Origin: Dyella sp. OK004
Lineage (GTDB): Bacteria; Pseudomonadota; Gammaproteobacteria; Xanthomonadales; Rhodanobacteraceae
Length of the DNA stretch: 64,000 bases
Direction: 5' to 3'
Assembly: GCF_900114495.1 (NCBI RefSeq)
Contig: NZ_FOZI01000001.1
Coordinates: forward strand, 73,132 to 137,131
Shown here: positions 52,776 to 61,558 of the stretch, piece after piece
Layout: each line of letters starts with the position of its first letter
How positions within the stretch are numbered: position 1 is the first letter of the stretch
Made by a program: the position numbers and the translations under genes
The notes under the pieces: model-generated
What the model saw: the letters and a program-made list of their open reading frames with translations, nothing else
Told to the model about the DNA's origin: nothing
Database searches by the model: none

Positions 52776-53165
52776 TTAGCCCGCGAACGTCGCCCTTCTG
52801 TCCTCCGCCCTGACCATTAAGACGAATGGATTCATCGACCTTCCATTAAAAGCTGATTTGAACTCCTGGTTCACGTACGAAATCTCGATCGCGCTTCCCA
52901 CTTTGAGCTCGCATTGGGCCACGCTGGTCTCTATCTGAAGTAGCCACCGCGAATGCTCACCGTCGGCATCGATCACTTCCACCTCCGGGAAGTCCCCGGC
53001 ACGGCCAGTCCAAAATTGAGCGATGGTGCCTTGCAATACTTGGGTGGGAAGTTCCTTGTTCCAGATGTTGTCCCACCACTCTTCCGAGCCAAGCAACCCA
53101 TGCGTGATCTTAAGTCCGACTGCCCCGAGCTCAGGGACGCCTCCTGCACATGCTCGATTGTCCAT
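52776..53165 (-). CDS. Hypothetical protein, possibly frameshifted at the 5' end
   Basis: 129 residues, VPELGAVGLKITHGLLGSEEWWDNIWNKELPTQVLQGTIAQFWTG ... GEHSRWLLQIETSVAQCELKVGSAIEISYVNQEF. The ATG at 53165 has no ribosome-binding site, while another frame begins at 53197 with MKVIYDLRDDRWTIEHVQEA after GGGAA. The natural protein may start there and shift frame near 53120-53150. Not recognised. Confidence 0.55.
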   Translation of the reverse strand: MDNRACAGGVPELGAVGLKITHGLLGSEEWWDNIWNKELPTQVLQGTIAQFWTGRAGDFPEVEVIDADGEHSRWLLQIETSVAQCELKVGSAIEISYVNQEFKSAFNGRSMNPFVLMVRAEDRRATFAG

Positions 53166-53246
53166 CGATCGTCGCGAAGGTCATAGATAACTTTCATGCG
53201 ATTCCCAAGGCTCACTTTTGGTCTGCTTTGGGTCGGAAGCGGACCT

Positions 53247-54083
53247 TTAACTCAACACTGCCCGCGACTTGATGTACGCACGAATCCGATCCTCGTCCGC
53301 GCTGGTCGCCGGGTTGTACACGATCATTCCCAGATCCGGCCGCCCATCAACAGCGAAGGCGGAAAACTCAAGCTCCAGGAGACCCAGTTCGGCATGGTGC
53401 AGGCGCTTTACGCCCTCTCCGTAGGCGTTGACGTCGTTGGCCAGCCATAGCACTTCGAACTCGGGACTCAGTCGGGACAGCTCTTCAACGAACTGGCCGA
53501 TCTCCGCAACAGCGCCCGCACGCGCAGCGTCTGCACGAAATGCGCCGACAACGAACCGGGCCACGCTTTGCCAGTCTTCCTGCGCGGCGCGTACCCGTGA
53601 ATTGGAAAAGATCAGCCGCAAAATATTCCTCTCTGCGGGAGGTAGCGCACCGTAGTCCGTGAGCACAGCCGCCGCTGCGCGGTTCCAGGCCACGACATCC
53701 CATAGGGCGGTCTTGACGATCGCGGGGCTGACCTCCATCGCCTCGAGTACACGTTGCAGCCGCGGCGTGACGCCTTCAACGGCTCTGTAACGGACTTCGG
53801 GTGGATGACCGAGGCCCAGTATGAAAAGGTGTTCGCGCTCCGGTTCGGTCAGCATCAGCCCGCTGGCGATACGGTTGAGCACATCTGCCGAGGGCGCCCC
53901 TCCCCGCCCCTGCTCCAGCCAGGTGTACCAGGTGGGGCTTATGTTGGCGCGTTGGGCGACCTCTTCCCTGCGCAGGCCTGGCGTGCGCCGGCGCCCGCCA
54001 GTGAAGCCAAAGGCAGCCGGGTCGAGCCGGTTGCGCCGGTCTTTCAAATAGGTGCCGAGCTGATTGCCGATAGGCGTAGACAT
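53247..54083 (-). CDS. MmyB-like helix-turn-helix transcriptional regulator
   Basis: 278 residues. N-terminal Xre-type HTH preceded by LGTYLKDRRNRLDPAAFGFTGGRRRTPGLRREEVAQRANISPTWYTWLEQGRG, then an MmyB ligand-binding domain (VVAWNRAAAAVLTDYGALPPAERNILRLIF, HHAELGLLELEFSAFAVDGRPDLGMIVYNP), which in this family binds a fatty acid. Divergent from an NAD-dependent reductase gene at 54182; this pairing of MmyB regulator with SDR gene is common and suggests direct control of the neighbour. Confidence 0.93.
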   Translation of the reverse strand: MSTPIGNQLGTYLKDRRNRLDPAAFGFTGGRRRTPGLRREEVAQRANISPTWYTWLEQGRGGAPSADVLNRIASGLMLTEPEREHLFILGLGHPPEVRYRAVEGVTPRLQRVLEAMEVSPAIVKTALWDVVAWNRAAAAVLTDYGALPPAERNILRLIFSNSRVRAAQEDWQSVARFVVGAFRADAARAGAVAEIGQFVEELSRLSPEFEVLWLANDVNAYGEGVKRLHHAELGLLELEFSAFAVDGRPDLGMIVYNPATSADEDRIRAYIKSRAVLS

Positions 54084-54181
54084 GGCGATCCTGTTGGTTC
54101 TTATACCCTGATAACGTCACTTCTTTACCAGTATGAGCGCTGGAATAAGTTAGATCCAATACCCATCTTTGGAGACTCTCC

Positions 54182-55078
54182 ATGCGCATATTCCTGACCG
54201 GCGCGACCGGCTTTATCGGCTCCCGGATCGTGCCGGAGTTGCTCGCCGCCGGACATCGCGTTCTTGGCATGACACGATCGGATGAGGGTGCGCATGCTCT
54301 CGCCTACGCTGGCGCCGAGGTGCATCGCGGCCATCTGGAAGATCTGGACAGTCTGCGCAGCGGCGCAGCCAAGGCGGACGCCGTGATCCACACCGCGTTC
54401 GATCATGATTTCTCCAATTTCGTCGCCAACTGCGAGAAGGATCGGCAGGCCATCAAGGCAATGGGTTCGGCGCTGGCGGGTTCCGACCGTCCGCTGCTGA
54501 TCACGTCGGGAACGGGCATGGGAAGCACCATGCCAGGCAAGCCTGCGACCGAGGATGTCTTCAATACAGAACATCCCAACCCGCGGTCGGCATCGGAGGT
54601 CGCGGGGGCGGAGATGCTCGCGGCTGGTGTCGCCGTGTCAGTCGTGCGGCTTCCGCAGGTGCATGACACGGTGAGGCAGGGCCTTATCAGCCCGTTGATC
54701 GCCATGGCCCGCGCCAAAGGTGTATCGGCCTATGTCGGCGAAGGGCTCAACCATTGGCCAGCTGCGCATGTGCTCGACGTGGCGCGGCTCTATCGGCTGG
54801 CGATCGAGAAATGCGAGCCGGGCGCGCGCTATCACGCCGTTGCCGAAGAGGGTATTCGTGTTCGCGATATCGCCGAAGTGATCGGTGCAGGCTTGGGTGT
54901 GCCCGCAAAGTCCATCTCGCCGAGTGATGCGGGAGATCATTTCGGATGGTTGGCCGGATTCGTCGGCATGGACCTATTGGCGTCGAGCGCGTGGACACGC
55001 AAGGTTCTGGAATGGCATCCGAGCGGCCCAGGCCTGCTAGACGATCTCGAACGGATGGACTACTCCAGCGTCCGCTGA
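54182..55078 (+). CDS. SDR-family NAD(P)-dependent epimerase/reductase
   Basis: 298 residues. Rossmann motif MRIFLTGATGFIGSRIVPELLAAGH (GxxGxxG) and a second strand ending in D/E-poor R31, favouring NADPH. The active-site Tyr-x-x-x-Lys of extended SDRs is replaced by a non-canonical region (SASEVAGAEMLAA), common in atypical members. Divergently transcribed from the MmyB-like regulator. Probably oxidoreductase activity on a small carbonyl or flavin-like substrate; uncertain. Confidence 0.9.
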   Translation: MRIFLTGATGFIGSRIVPELLAAGHRVLGMTRSDEGAHALAYAGAEVHRGHLEDLDSLRSGAAKADAVIHTAFDHDFSNFVANCEKDRQAIKAMGSALAGSDRPLLITSGTGMGSTMPGKPATEDVFNTEHPNPRSASEVAGAEMLAAGVAVSVVRLPQVHDTVRQGLISPLIAMARAKGVSAYVGEGLNHWPAAHVLDVARLYRLAIEKCEPGARYHAVAEEGIRVRDIAEVIGAGLGVPAKSISPSDAGDHFGWLAGFVGMDLLASSAWTRKVLEWHPSGPGLLDDLERMDYSSVR

Positions 55079-55138
55079 ACGATCTACCTGTTTCAATGTG
55101 TTGCAACGACCGCCTGAAGTCGCAGTCGAAAGCAGACA

Positions 55139-55438
55139 TTAGCTGGTGCCTTGATGCTGTCCCGAATCCAAGTTGACCCAAAGCTCGGAACCAATGCCGG
55201 TTTCCAGTTCGGTCCATTGGTCGCCCACGAGGATGCCTAGTGTCGTGGCCTCAGTGAAGCACTTAGGAAACGGCTGTACGCCAAGCGCGGTCAACGTACG
55301 TCGGTGCCCGGTAGGTAAGCGCAGTTCGAAGAGGTCACCAGCTTGAAGCATTGCGTCCTTCTGTTTGGTACGACCGACTAGGACGACACCCTGCTTAGGC
55401 GTCTCTAGGGCATCAGCAATGTCGAGAAGCTTCTTCAT
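55139..55438 (-). CDS. Hypothetical small protein
   Basis: 99 residues from the ATG at 55438: MKKLLDIADALETPKQGVVL, then a beta-rich middle (KDAMLQAGDLFELRLPTGHRRTLTALGVQPF) and GDQWTELETGIGSELWVNL. No signal or helix. Between palindromes 55108 and 55468. An N-terminal extension through the 55468 palindrome should be disregarded. Function unknown. Confidence 0.6.
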   Translation of the reverse strand: MKKLLDIADALETPKQGVVLVGRTKQKDAMLQAGDLFELRLPTGHRRTLTALGVQPFPKCFTEATTLGILVGDQWTELETGIGSELWVNLDSGQHQGTS

Positions 55439-55519
55439 AGCACCGTCCTTAGATGGGGAAGTGGCTTGTCCGCTTTGGGTCGGAAGCGGACATTCGTTCA
55501 TTGAACGCTCGACCCCAAG

Positions 55520-55843
55520 TTACTGCCCGAAAATAAGCTCCGGATGAGTAAAGGTCACCCAGAGAAAGATCAGTCCAGCACCCATTGCGAACGCATTGAG
55601 CACCCTGATCACGATGATGCGCCGACGCATCTCCCGCCCATGCTTTGAGGCGGGCAGTCGCCGGTCAAAGAGCATGCCAGTCAAGCAAAACCAAGAACCA
55701 ATATCCCACCAGTGAAGCGAGCCATCACGCGTTTTGAAGTAACCCGGGTCAACGCCTCTGAGTTGTCGCGCGACACGCCAGGTCATCAAATTGATGCAAA
55801 TGATCGCCAACCCCAAGGCATCCACTACATGCCCATACCGCAT
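55520..55843 (-). CDS. Small membrane protein
   Basis: 107 residues with about three hydrophobic segments (VVDALGLAIICINLMTW, WWDIGSWFCLTGMLF, IIVIRVLNAFAMGAGLIFLWVTF). Arg/Lys-rich loops on one side. Not recognised. Flanked by palindromes at 55468 and 55886. Confidence 0.6.
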   Translation of the reverse strand: MRYGHVVDALGLAIICINLMTWRVARQLRGVDPGYFKTRDGSLHWWDIGSWFCLTGMLFDRRLPASKHGREMRRRIIVIRVLNAFAMGAGLIFLWVTFTHPELIFGQ

Positions 55844-55918
55844 CTTCCCCTCCCTTTAGGATCACGACCGCTTCCGAGCAAAATGGTCCGCTTCGGGTCG
55901 GAAGCGGACACTTACCAC

Positions 55919-56731
55919 TCAGGCCTGCTCTCGAGCAACGGGCACCTCTACCGTCTTGGCCGCTGCCGCATTGGCTATCAGTCCGCTGCGGCAAGCCAGA
56001 AACCAGATGGCGCCCAGCGGTAACGACATCCCCATGATCACTGGGCCATAAGGGCTACCAAAGCCGGAGGCTCCAAACAGCTGGATCGACAGCAACTGAA
56101 AGTCGAAGGCTCCCGTGGTCCAGTTGAAGCGCAGCGTCGCGAAGCCGAGCAGGGTACTGAGTGCCCACAACCATTTGCGGCGTGCGATCGGGGTACGTAG
56201 ACAGAGCACGAAGGCATAGAGGCTCAAAGCCGGAATAACAATACAAGCGAGCAACACGATCCAGTGGGCCGCCCCTTTGCCACTGAGCGTAAAAGCGTTT
56301 TGGCGTTCTAAAGATTGCGCCATTCGCTGCACATGCACGCCCTCCACGCGTATGGCGTCACCCTCTCCAGCCAGCACCACGTTGCCAAGCACCCATCCAT
56401 CGGTAAACTCATACTCATAGGTGAGGTTATAGCGGCTGGCCCCGTTGATAATCATCGTATTGGTGCCGACCAGCTTTACTGCACGGGGCGCCCCGGCGGG
56501 AAAGTATCCGGTGAGTTCCTTCAGTTTGGCCTCGATGCTCGGGTCTTGCCGAAGCGCATCGTCGAGCTTGGCCTTGATGGGCTCCATATCACCCTGCCGC
56601 ACCTGATCGAGCACGGATCGTGCGATTTCTGCTGCCGGGTGAGGCGTGAGCTTGTCGATCAATGCCTGCTGGCTGCAGGCCGCCAACAACAGGCACGTGC
56701 ACACGATCATGATGCGAAAGAATGAGGCCAT
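55919..56731 (-). CDS. Membrane-anchored lipoprotein-like hypothetical protein
   Basis: About 270 residues from the ATG at 56731 (GGGGAAG upstream). Lipoprotein signal MASFFRIMIVCTCLLLAACS, an extracytoplasmic domain (IARSVLDQVRQGDMEPIKAKLDDALRQDP, YNLTYEYEFTDGWVLGNVVL), then a C-terminal half with three or four membrane helices (WIVLLACIVIPALSLYAFVLCL, PVIMGMSLPLGAIWFLACRSG). An unusual combination of lipobox and polytopic tail; not recognised. The 56732-56972 spacer contains only a degenerate palindrome. Confidence 0.65.
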   Translation of the reverse strand: MASFFRIMIVCTCLLLAACSQQALIDKLTPHPAAEIARSVLDQVRQGDMEPIKAKLDDALRQDPSIEAKLKELTGYFPAGAPRAVKLVGTNTMIINGASRYNLTYEYEFTDGWVLGNVVLAGEGDAIRVEGVHVQRMAQSLERQNAFTLSGKGAAHWIVLLACIVIPALSLYAFVLCLRTPIARRKWLWALSTLLGFATLRFNWTTGAFDFQLLSIQLFGASGFGSPYGPVIMGMSLPLGAIWFLACRSGLIANAAAAKTVEVPVAREQA

Positions 56732-56972
56732 GACTTCCCCTGTGAAAGACCTGCATAAGTGGCTAATCAGTATCGGTCGTCCACCGACGGACCACCAGAG
56801 TCCCGGATTTCCCAGAGTATCAATTGGGGAACCTTTGCTTGGCAGCCGTGCCCTCTTTCGAAGAGCGCAAGCGTGCATTCGCTATCTGGTTCCATCCATA
56901 ATTGATGGCCCAGTAGTTGCCTCCCCCGAGGCCTAACCCATTGGGTTCGCTACCGGTCGGAAGCGGACCTTC

Positions 56973-57383
56973 CTATTCTCGTGAGAGAAGGAACTTACTG
57001 ATTCTTCGGCGCAACTCCAAGTCATCCATGTGCTTGGCTTCGTCGTCCGCAGCTATTGCATATTCGCGAGCCAATTCATCCTCACCCTTGGCTTTGTGGC
57101 GTTCTGCCAATGCAAACCGGATCGATACGCGAAAGTCCCGCATTTCCTCACCCGAGGAACCATCGAGAGCCCTCTGGTAAATCGGCACTGCAATGCTGTC
57201 GTCAATGGTGAAGTCCGCAAGAGTTTCCCAGAGGAAAGGGTGGTCATACCATGCAAGGCTTTGCGTCTCGCAATAGTCCCTTAGCGCGTTGTAAGCCGAC
57301 CAATATTTTTCGCGCTGCTCTTCGTTCGCCAGTTGCACCGCAAACTCCATAACGCGGTCCCAAACGTCTGCTCTGATATCCAT
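56973..57383 (-). CDS. Helical repeat hypothetical protein
   Basis: 136 residues from the ATG at 57383: MDIRADVWDRVMEFAVQLAN, then FTIDDSIAVPIYQRALDGSSGEEMRDFRVSIRFALAERHKAKGEDELAREYAIAADDEAKHMDDLELRRRISKFL. Paired helices suggest a TPR-like fold. An upstream extension reads the 57424 palindrome. Cytoplasmic; function unknown. Confidence 0.65.
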   Translation of the reverse strand: MDIRADVWDRVMEFAVQLANEEQREKYWSAYNALRDYCETQSLAWYDHPFLWETLADFTIDDSIAVPIYQRALDGSSGEEMRDFRVSIRFALAERHKAKGEDELAREYAIAADDEAKHMDDLELRRRISKFLLSRE

Positions 57384-57448
57384 GTGCCCGATCCTTCGAT
57401 CCAACTGTGGCCTTGCCGTCTGGGCCCGCTTTGGGTCGGAAGCGGACT

Positions 57449-57727
57449 TTAGCCAATGTGATTCACAACCACGCCCGCGACGAGCACAACACCCCATAGG
57501 GCCAGAAGCGTCTTGTAGAACGCACTCCTAAACCTGAGACCATCGTGCGTCAGCAGACGATCAATGAACAGTGTGGTTAAAGGATTGCCCAACGTGAGCC
57601 GGGGATATTCCGGGTCGGACAGTACCTTGTACTTCGCGCCGCGAGCAATGAACACGACAAAGAACGCCGATAAGCAAATAAAGGTCGTCACAATCCCACC
57701 GGAAAAAATGTCCAAGGCGATCATCAT
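57449..57727 (-). CDS. Small membrane protein
   Basis: 92 residues with an N-terminal helix (IVTTFICLSAFFVVFIARGA) and a C-terminal helix (FYKTLLALWGVVLVAGVVV). The stop lies 2 bp from the palindrome at 57424. Not recognised. Confidence 0.6.
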   Translation of the reverse strand: MMIALDIFSGGIVTTFICLSAFFVVFIARGAKYKVLSDPEYPRLTLGNPLTTLFIDRLLTHDGLRFRSAFYKTLLALWGVVLVAGVVVNHIG

Positions 57728-57769
57728 TCATTCCCCTAGTTCGACCGGACCCATCTTGTTTGTGTCGCC

Positions 57770-58063
57770 TCAATTTCCGCCGTTAGCAGGTGGGCTGGGC
57801 GGATGGGAGCCCAAATAGACATCGGCGGGATCTCGACGCGGTTCGTCGGGATAGCCGGTCGGCGATACGAATCCACGTTGAGTCCACATGAACATGCCAA
57901 TGAGCAGACCACCAAGGACAGGAACCAGCCAAACAAGCAGCGCTTGTCCGATTTTCTGTCGGATGCTGAGGCCTTGATTGATGACGATCGCCAAGGTGAC
58001 GGCGACATTCAATGCGCCGAGCACGAACAGTGCTTCCTTCAACACATCATGCCAATTCATCAA
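57770..58063 (-). CDS. Small membrane protein
   Basis: 97 residues, two helices (LFVLGALNVAVTLAIVINQG; IGQALLVWLVPVLGGLLIGMFMW) and a Pro-rich C-terminal tail. The VWLVPVLGGLLIG stretch resembles short PLDc_N-type membrane segments. Function unknown. Palindrome 58077 lies upstream of the start. Confidence 0.6.
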   Translation of the reverse strand: MMNWHDVLKEALFVLGALNVAVTLAIVINQGLSIRQKIGQALLVWLVPVLGGLLIGMFMWTQRGFVSPTGYPDEPRRDPADVYLGSHPPSPPANGGN

Positions 58064-58103
58064 TCCCCCTAAGAATGTCCGCTTTGGATCGGAAGCCGAC
58101 TGA

Positions 58104-58679
58104 TCACGTCACCCAGACTGGAAAGCGCACAAGTGCCTTCCATTGGCCATTGATACGGTGCAGATATACGTAAGCCCCCTGTCCACACAGGCTGCCACAG
58201 TGAAGAACAACATAGACAACGGCGACGTCTCTACTCGGCGCATATCCGGGCAGGCTAACGGACATCCAACCTGTGGCTCCAGGAAGCGATTCGTGCATCT
58301 TCTTCCAGCCCTCGCCGAGTGAAATTTTGCCGGCAACCTCATGCAAAGGCTCAGAGAAGGCCTGGATCTCTTTGTCCTCGCGCAACTGAACTCCTCGACA
58401 CGAAAGCCCCCCTGGTAGAGAAACGGCAGACATATTTCTACGCTTCAAATCGTCGAACGCGCCCGACTCGTCGGCACCGCCTATGTCGGCGGCTGCACCT
58501 GGGGCGACAGCCTTGGATGAGAGAATCACGTAGCCGTTATTTGACTGACACTGCGACTGAAGAACGGCCCGGAGGACCGGCGCATCCTCTCTTTGAGCAA
58601 CTGAGGATTCTTCGCTTGCCTGCGCTGACAGATATGGCAACACGCAGAACATCACGATCGCGATCAACCTTTTGAACAT
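58104..58679 (-). CDS. Secreted hypothetical protein
   Basis: About 191 residues from the ATG at 58679 (GGGGAGAGG upstream), with a signal peptide MFKRLIAIVMFCVLPYLSAQA. The mature part VLQSQCQSNNGYVILSSKAVAPG ... GGLSCRGVQLRED ... YAPSRDVAVVYVVLHCGSLCGQGAYVYLHRINGQWK contains four cysteines, probably disulfide-bonded. The ending VVLHCGSLCGxGxYVYLxxxxGxWK is typical of a group of uncharacterised secreted proteins. Confidence 0.65.
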   Translation of the reverse strand: MFKRLIAIVMFCVLPYLSAQASEESSVAQREDAPVLRAVLQSQCQSNNGYVILSSKAVAPGAAADIGGADESGAFDDLKRRNMSAVSLPGGLSCRGVQLREDKEIQAFSEPLHEVAGKISLGEGWKKMHESLPGATGWMSVSLPGYAPSRDVAVVYVVLHCGSLCGQGAYVYLHRINGQWKALVRFPVWVT

Positions 58680-58774
58680 GTCCTCTCCCCTGATTTCTGA
58701 CCCAAATCCCTTTTGCCCCCCCTCTAGAATGTCTGCTATGAGTCGGAAGCGGGCTTTGCCAAAATGCCTCTTTG

Positions 58775-59101
58775 TCAGCAACCACCGGCGATTCCATGTA
58801 GGAACTCACCAAAGGCCTCTGAGATTGTCACGGGCGCAATGTAATAGACCCACCCTAGAGCACCTCCAACGTAGTACCCCAAAATTCCGCTTCCAATCAC
58901 CAGTGTTGCCCGCTTCTTTGAACGCGTGGCATAGAGTTCGAACATGCCTAGAACCAGCGTGCATAACACTGCGATTGCGAATGCAAGATCACGGGGATAT
59001 CGGTGACCGCCGCATTGCGACATCCCCAGATAGAAGCTTTCAGCTCCCGCGATAAGCACAGCTCCAACGGCGGCAGATATCCAATCCGGTGCTCCATGCA
59101 C
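58775..59101 (-). CDS. Small membrane protein
   Basis: 108 residues with three or four hydrophobic segments (ISAAVGAVLIAGAESFYLG, LAFAIAVLCTLVLGMFELY, LVIGSGILGYYVGGALGWVYYI). No recognised family. The ATG at 59101 has AGGGGGT upstream. Palindrome 58731 lies just beyond the stop. Confidence 0.6.
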   Translation of the reverse strand: MHGAPDWISAAVGAVLIAGAESFYLGMSQCGGHRYPRDLAFAIAVLCTLVLGMFELYATRSKKRATLVIGSGILGYYVGGALGWVYYIAPVTISEAFGEFLHGIAGGC

Positions 59102-59200
59102 CCCCTCTGCTGACCAGCCCGAAGTGTCGCCCCAATTAGTGTCCCCGGGCTGCCGGGCTTATGTCGGGCCCGGGCGAAGGCCGACCTAAGTGCTTCTTCG

Positions 59201-59677
59201 TTACTTGCGACCCTTAAGGCTTTGAGTGACCCGAATCGCCGTCGACCGCTCGCTTGCCAACCCAGAGTTGCCGCAGTTGTCTACGAAGTCCGCCGGGAGA
59301 GGCTCCTTCCCCGCAAACTCTGGTTCGGACGATTGCTCAATAAAAAGCAGATAGTCCTTTCCCTCAACCATCGGGAAGCGTGAAGTCGTGTTCGGGGAGA
59401 CAAGCTTGACCGATCTAGGCGGCCGACCCTTATAAACGGCCAAAACCTTGACTTCATAGATGGTCCAGTCAAAGCCGGCCGGATCATCTGGGCTCGAAAT
59501 ATTCTTGGTGCGCGTCGGCCGACCGAGCACGACGAACTTTGAGCTTGCGTACTCGGCTGCGACGGTGAGATGACGAGGCACATCAACCGGGCCACTGAGA
59601 TCAACGCATGCGCCATGGGACGCCAAAGGAATCGACAGCGATAGGTACGCCAGAAGAAACCAGCATCGGCGCGGCAT
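59201..59677 (-). CDS. Secreted hypothetical protein
   Basis: About 158 residues from the ATG at 59677: signal peptide MPRRCWFLLAYLSLSIPLAS, then an OB-like pattern AAEYASSKFVVLGRPTRTK ... DWTIYEVKVLAVYKGRPPRSVKLVSPNTTSRFPMVEGKDYLLFIEQS and a C-terminal VDNCGNSG. This pattern (FxVxxVYKG ... LxxGxxYLLF ... CGxS) resembles netrin/TIMP-like secreted domains in bacteria. Assignment tentative. Confidence 0.65.
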   Translation of the reverse strand: MPRRCWFLLAYLSLSIPLASHGACVDLSGPVDVPRHLTVAAEYASSKFVVLGRPTRTKNISSPDDPAGFDWTIYEVKVLAVYKGRPPRSVKLVSPNTTSRFPMVEGKDYLLFIEQSSEPEFAGKEPLPADFVDNCGNSGLASERSTAIRVTQSLKGRK

Positions 59678-59769
59678 TAACCTAATCGAGTCCACAGGCC
59701 CCTCACTGTCCGTGATTAGGTCAAATTGTGCCAAGGTCTGCTTCGGGGCGGAAGCAGACCTGAGCGAAA

Positions 59770-60222
59770 CTAACGCTTGGGCTCCCACAGCTCGACCTTG
59801 TTTCCTTCGGGATCCAAAATCCAGGCAAAGCGGCCGTTGGGGTCTTTGTCGTCACGCTTAAGAACCGTGACCCCCTTTGATCGCAACCGCGCGAGCAACG
59901 CATCCATATCATCCACGGCGTAGTTGATCATCAATCCACTCGTCGATGGCGCGAAGTAATTTGTCGCCGCGGGAAACGCATTCCATGCCAGCACGGGAGG
60001 ATGCTTTGGCGCGTCATAGTGGAGCGCCGCGCCTCCCCAGGCTTCCACCGGCATGCCAAGAACATCGCGATACCACGCCGCGAGAGCCTTGGGGTCCTTC
60101 GCCTTGAAAAATATTCCGCCGACACCGGTGATGTGTCCGGCTGGAGGCGCGGATGCGGCCGTCGCCAAGCCGGTTATTGAAAGCACGGTTAGACATAGAA
60201 GGAAAATCGATCGCCGCTTCAT
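59770..60222 (-). CDS. Secreted VOC-family protein
   Basis: 150 residues from the ATG at 60222 (AGGGGG upstream) with a signal peptide MKRRSIFLLCLTVLSITGLATA, unusual for VOC proteins, which are normally cytoplasmic. Domain segments are GVGGIFFKAKDPKALAAWYRDVLGMPVE, INYAVDDMDALLARLRSKGVTVLK and FAWILDPEGNKVELWEP with the terminal Glu metal ligand. An extension upstream through the 60271 palindrome (VRFRPIADI) is false. Confidence 0.85.
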   Translation of the reverse strand: MKRRSIFLLCLTVLSITGLATAASAPPAGHITGVGGIFFKAKDPKALAAWYRDVLGMPVEAWGGAALHYDAPKHPPVLAWNAFPAATNYFAPSTSGLMINYAVDDMDALLARLRSKGVTVLKRDDKDPNGRFAWILDPEGNKVELWEPKR

Positions 60223-60316
60223 CAAAGCCCCCTGAGTTTGTGTGGCTTGCCCCATTCTGATTGCAGGTATGTCCGCTATGGGTCGGAAGCGGACCTTACG
60301 AGAATCACCCAACTGC

Positions 60317-60718
60317 CTACTGTGCCGACATGGCGCTCATGTGGAGAAGCCCCCACCCATGGCCGTCCAGGTCGACAAAACTGTGCGTGTACATGAAGCC
60401 AAAATCCTCCGGCTTGTCGTAGGTCGAGCCACCCGCTGCGATCGCTTTGGCGACGAGACTGTCTACCTCCTCGCGGCTCTCGCAACTGAGGGAGAGGAGA
60501 ACCTCGACGGCCTTGCTCGTGTCGCAGATGGCCTTGGGCGTGAAGTCGCGAAACCTGGCATGCGTAAGCAACATTACGGAAATCGTGTCGCTGACGACGA
60601 TGCACGCGCCAGCGTCGTCGGTGAACTGTGGATGGCGGGAGAAGCCAAGTGCCTCGAAGAAGGCGATTGACTTCGAGAGGTTGGCGACGGGGAGATTGAT
60701 GAACACTCGTTTGCTCAC
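60317..60718 (-). CDS. VOC-family protein
   Basis: 133 residues: MSKRVFINLPVANLSKSIAFFEALGFSRHPQF ... ACIVVSDTISVMLLTHARF ... YDKPEDFGFMYTHSFVDLDGHGWGLLHMS. Close to the lactoylglutathione-lyase-like group often annotated as extradiol dioxygenase-like. Cytoplasmic. Start at 60718 has GGAGAAATTC upstream. Neighbour of the secreted VOC protein, separated by the 60271 palindrome. Confidence 0.88.
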   Translation of the reverse strand: MSKRVFINLPVANLSKSIAFFEALGFSRHPQFTDDAGACIVVSDTISVMLLTHARFRDFTPKAICDTSKAVEVLLSLSCESREEVDSLVAKAIAAGGSTYDKPEDFGFMYTHSFVDLDGHGWGLLHMSAMSAQ

Positions 60719-60994
60719 GAATTTCTCCTTTGTGCTGTTGGTAGCGATGATGTGCGTTGGTGCTTAACTACCTAATAGATCGACGCGCGCTTCCGGCGAA
60801 CAATCTGGCGCAAGGCGGCGTCGACTGCCTCCTCGGGAGGTCCGCTACGGATCGGAGGCGGACATCCACAAGCGTAAACCTTCACAACCGTATTCCGCGA
60901 TGAGCGTGATATCCCCCCCCCTTGGCAAATCACCTACTGGAGCCAGCCACCTGCAGGTCCGCTCCAGCAGAAGAACCGCCGCCGTATTGCAGCG

Positions 60995-61558
60995 CTAGAG
61001 ACCCTCGATCAACCCCAGGATCTTCTGATATTGCTCCAAGTGATCGGGCGCCTTGATCATGTGCACCAATACAGCCGCAATCGCCGCCTGCTTCACCATG
61101 GCCATACCGGTTTCCTGTGACACCTTCTGCAATTCGCGCAAAGCGCCGGCTACCGTGTTCATGATGTCCCGCGCCGCATGGGACCAGGAACCAGCGTTAT
61201 CGAGTCCGTGCTTATTCGCCGACTCGATCGCCTGCTCGATGTGCGCCAAGGCGTCCGGTGAGGTTGTGGCCGCCAGCGTCTGCGGCAGAGCAGAAGCCTT
61301 GTTTTCGTCGGGCGGTGTAGCGTTATCCGCGCTGTCCATAGACAACAGTTGCATCACGGCTTGCGTAGTCGCGGCTTGCATCAGGACGTTACTTTGCTGC
61401 TGGCTACTAACGGCATTATGCGCGGCATTGACCAGGGCCTGTGCCGCGCCCTGATAGAGCTGGCTCAGGGAAATGGCCAGCGCACCGCCAGGGATCTGGG
61501 AGCTGGCTTGCGTTACGGCATCGCTGATTTGAGGGTTAACCGAGGACGGCATCGACAT
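60995..61558 (-). CDS. RebB-like R-body protein
   Basis: About 187 residues from the ATG at 61558 (GGAGCTCTC upstream). MSMPSSVNPQISDAVTQASS then GALAISLSQLYQGAAQALVNAAHNAVSSQQQSNVLMQAATTQAVMQLLSMD is the RebB/R-body signature (VNxQITDAVTQ ... LYQ ... ALANAAxNAxxxQQQ). R-bodies are extendable protein ribbons first known from Caedibacter. The Ala/Gln-rich C-terminal half is longer than in minimal RebB proteins. No rebA, rebC or rebD companion is visible in the window, so it is an orphan here. Confidence 0.78.
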   Translation of the reverse strand: MSMPSSVNPQISDAVTQASSQIPGGALAISLSQLYQGAAQALVNAAHNAVSSQQQSNVLMQAATTQAVMQLLSMDSADNATPPDENKASALPQTLAATTSPDALAHIEQAIESANKHGLDNAGSWSHAARDIMNTVAGALRELQKVSQETGMAMVKQAAIAAVLVHMIKAPDHLEQYQKILGLIEGL

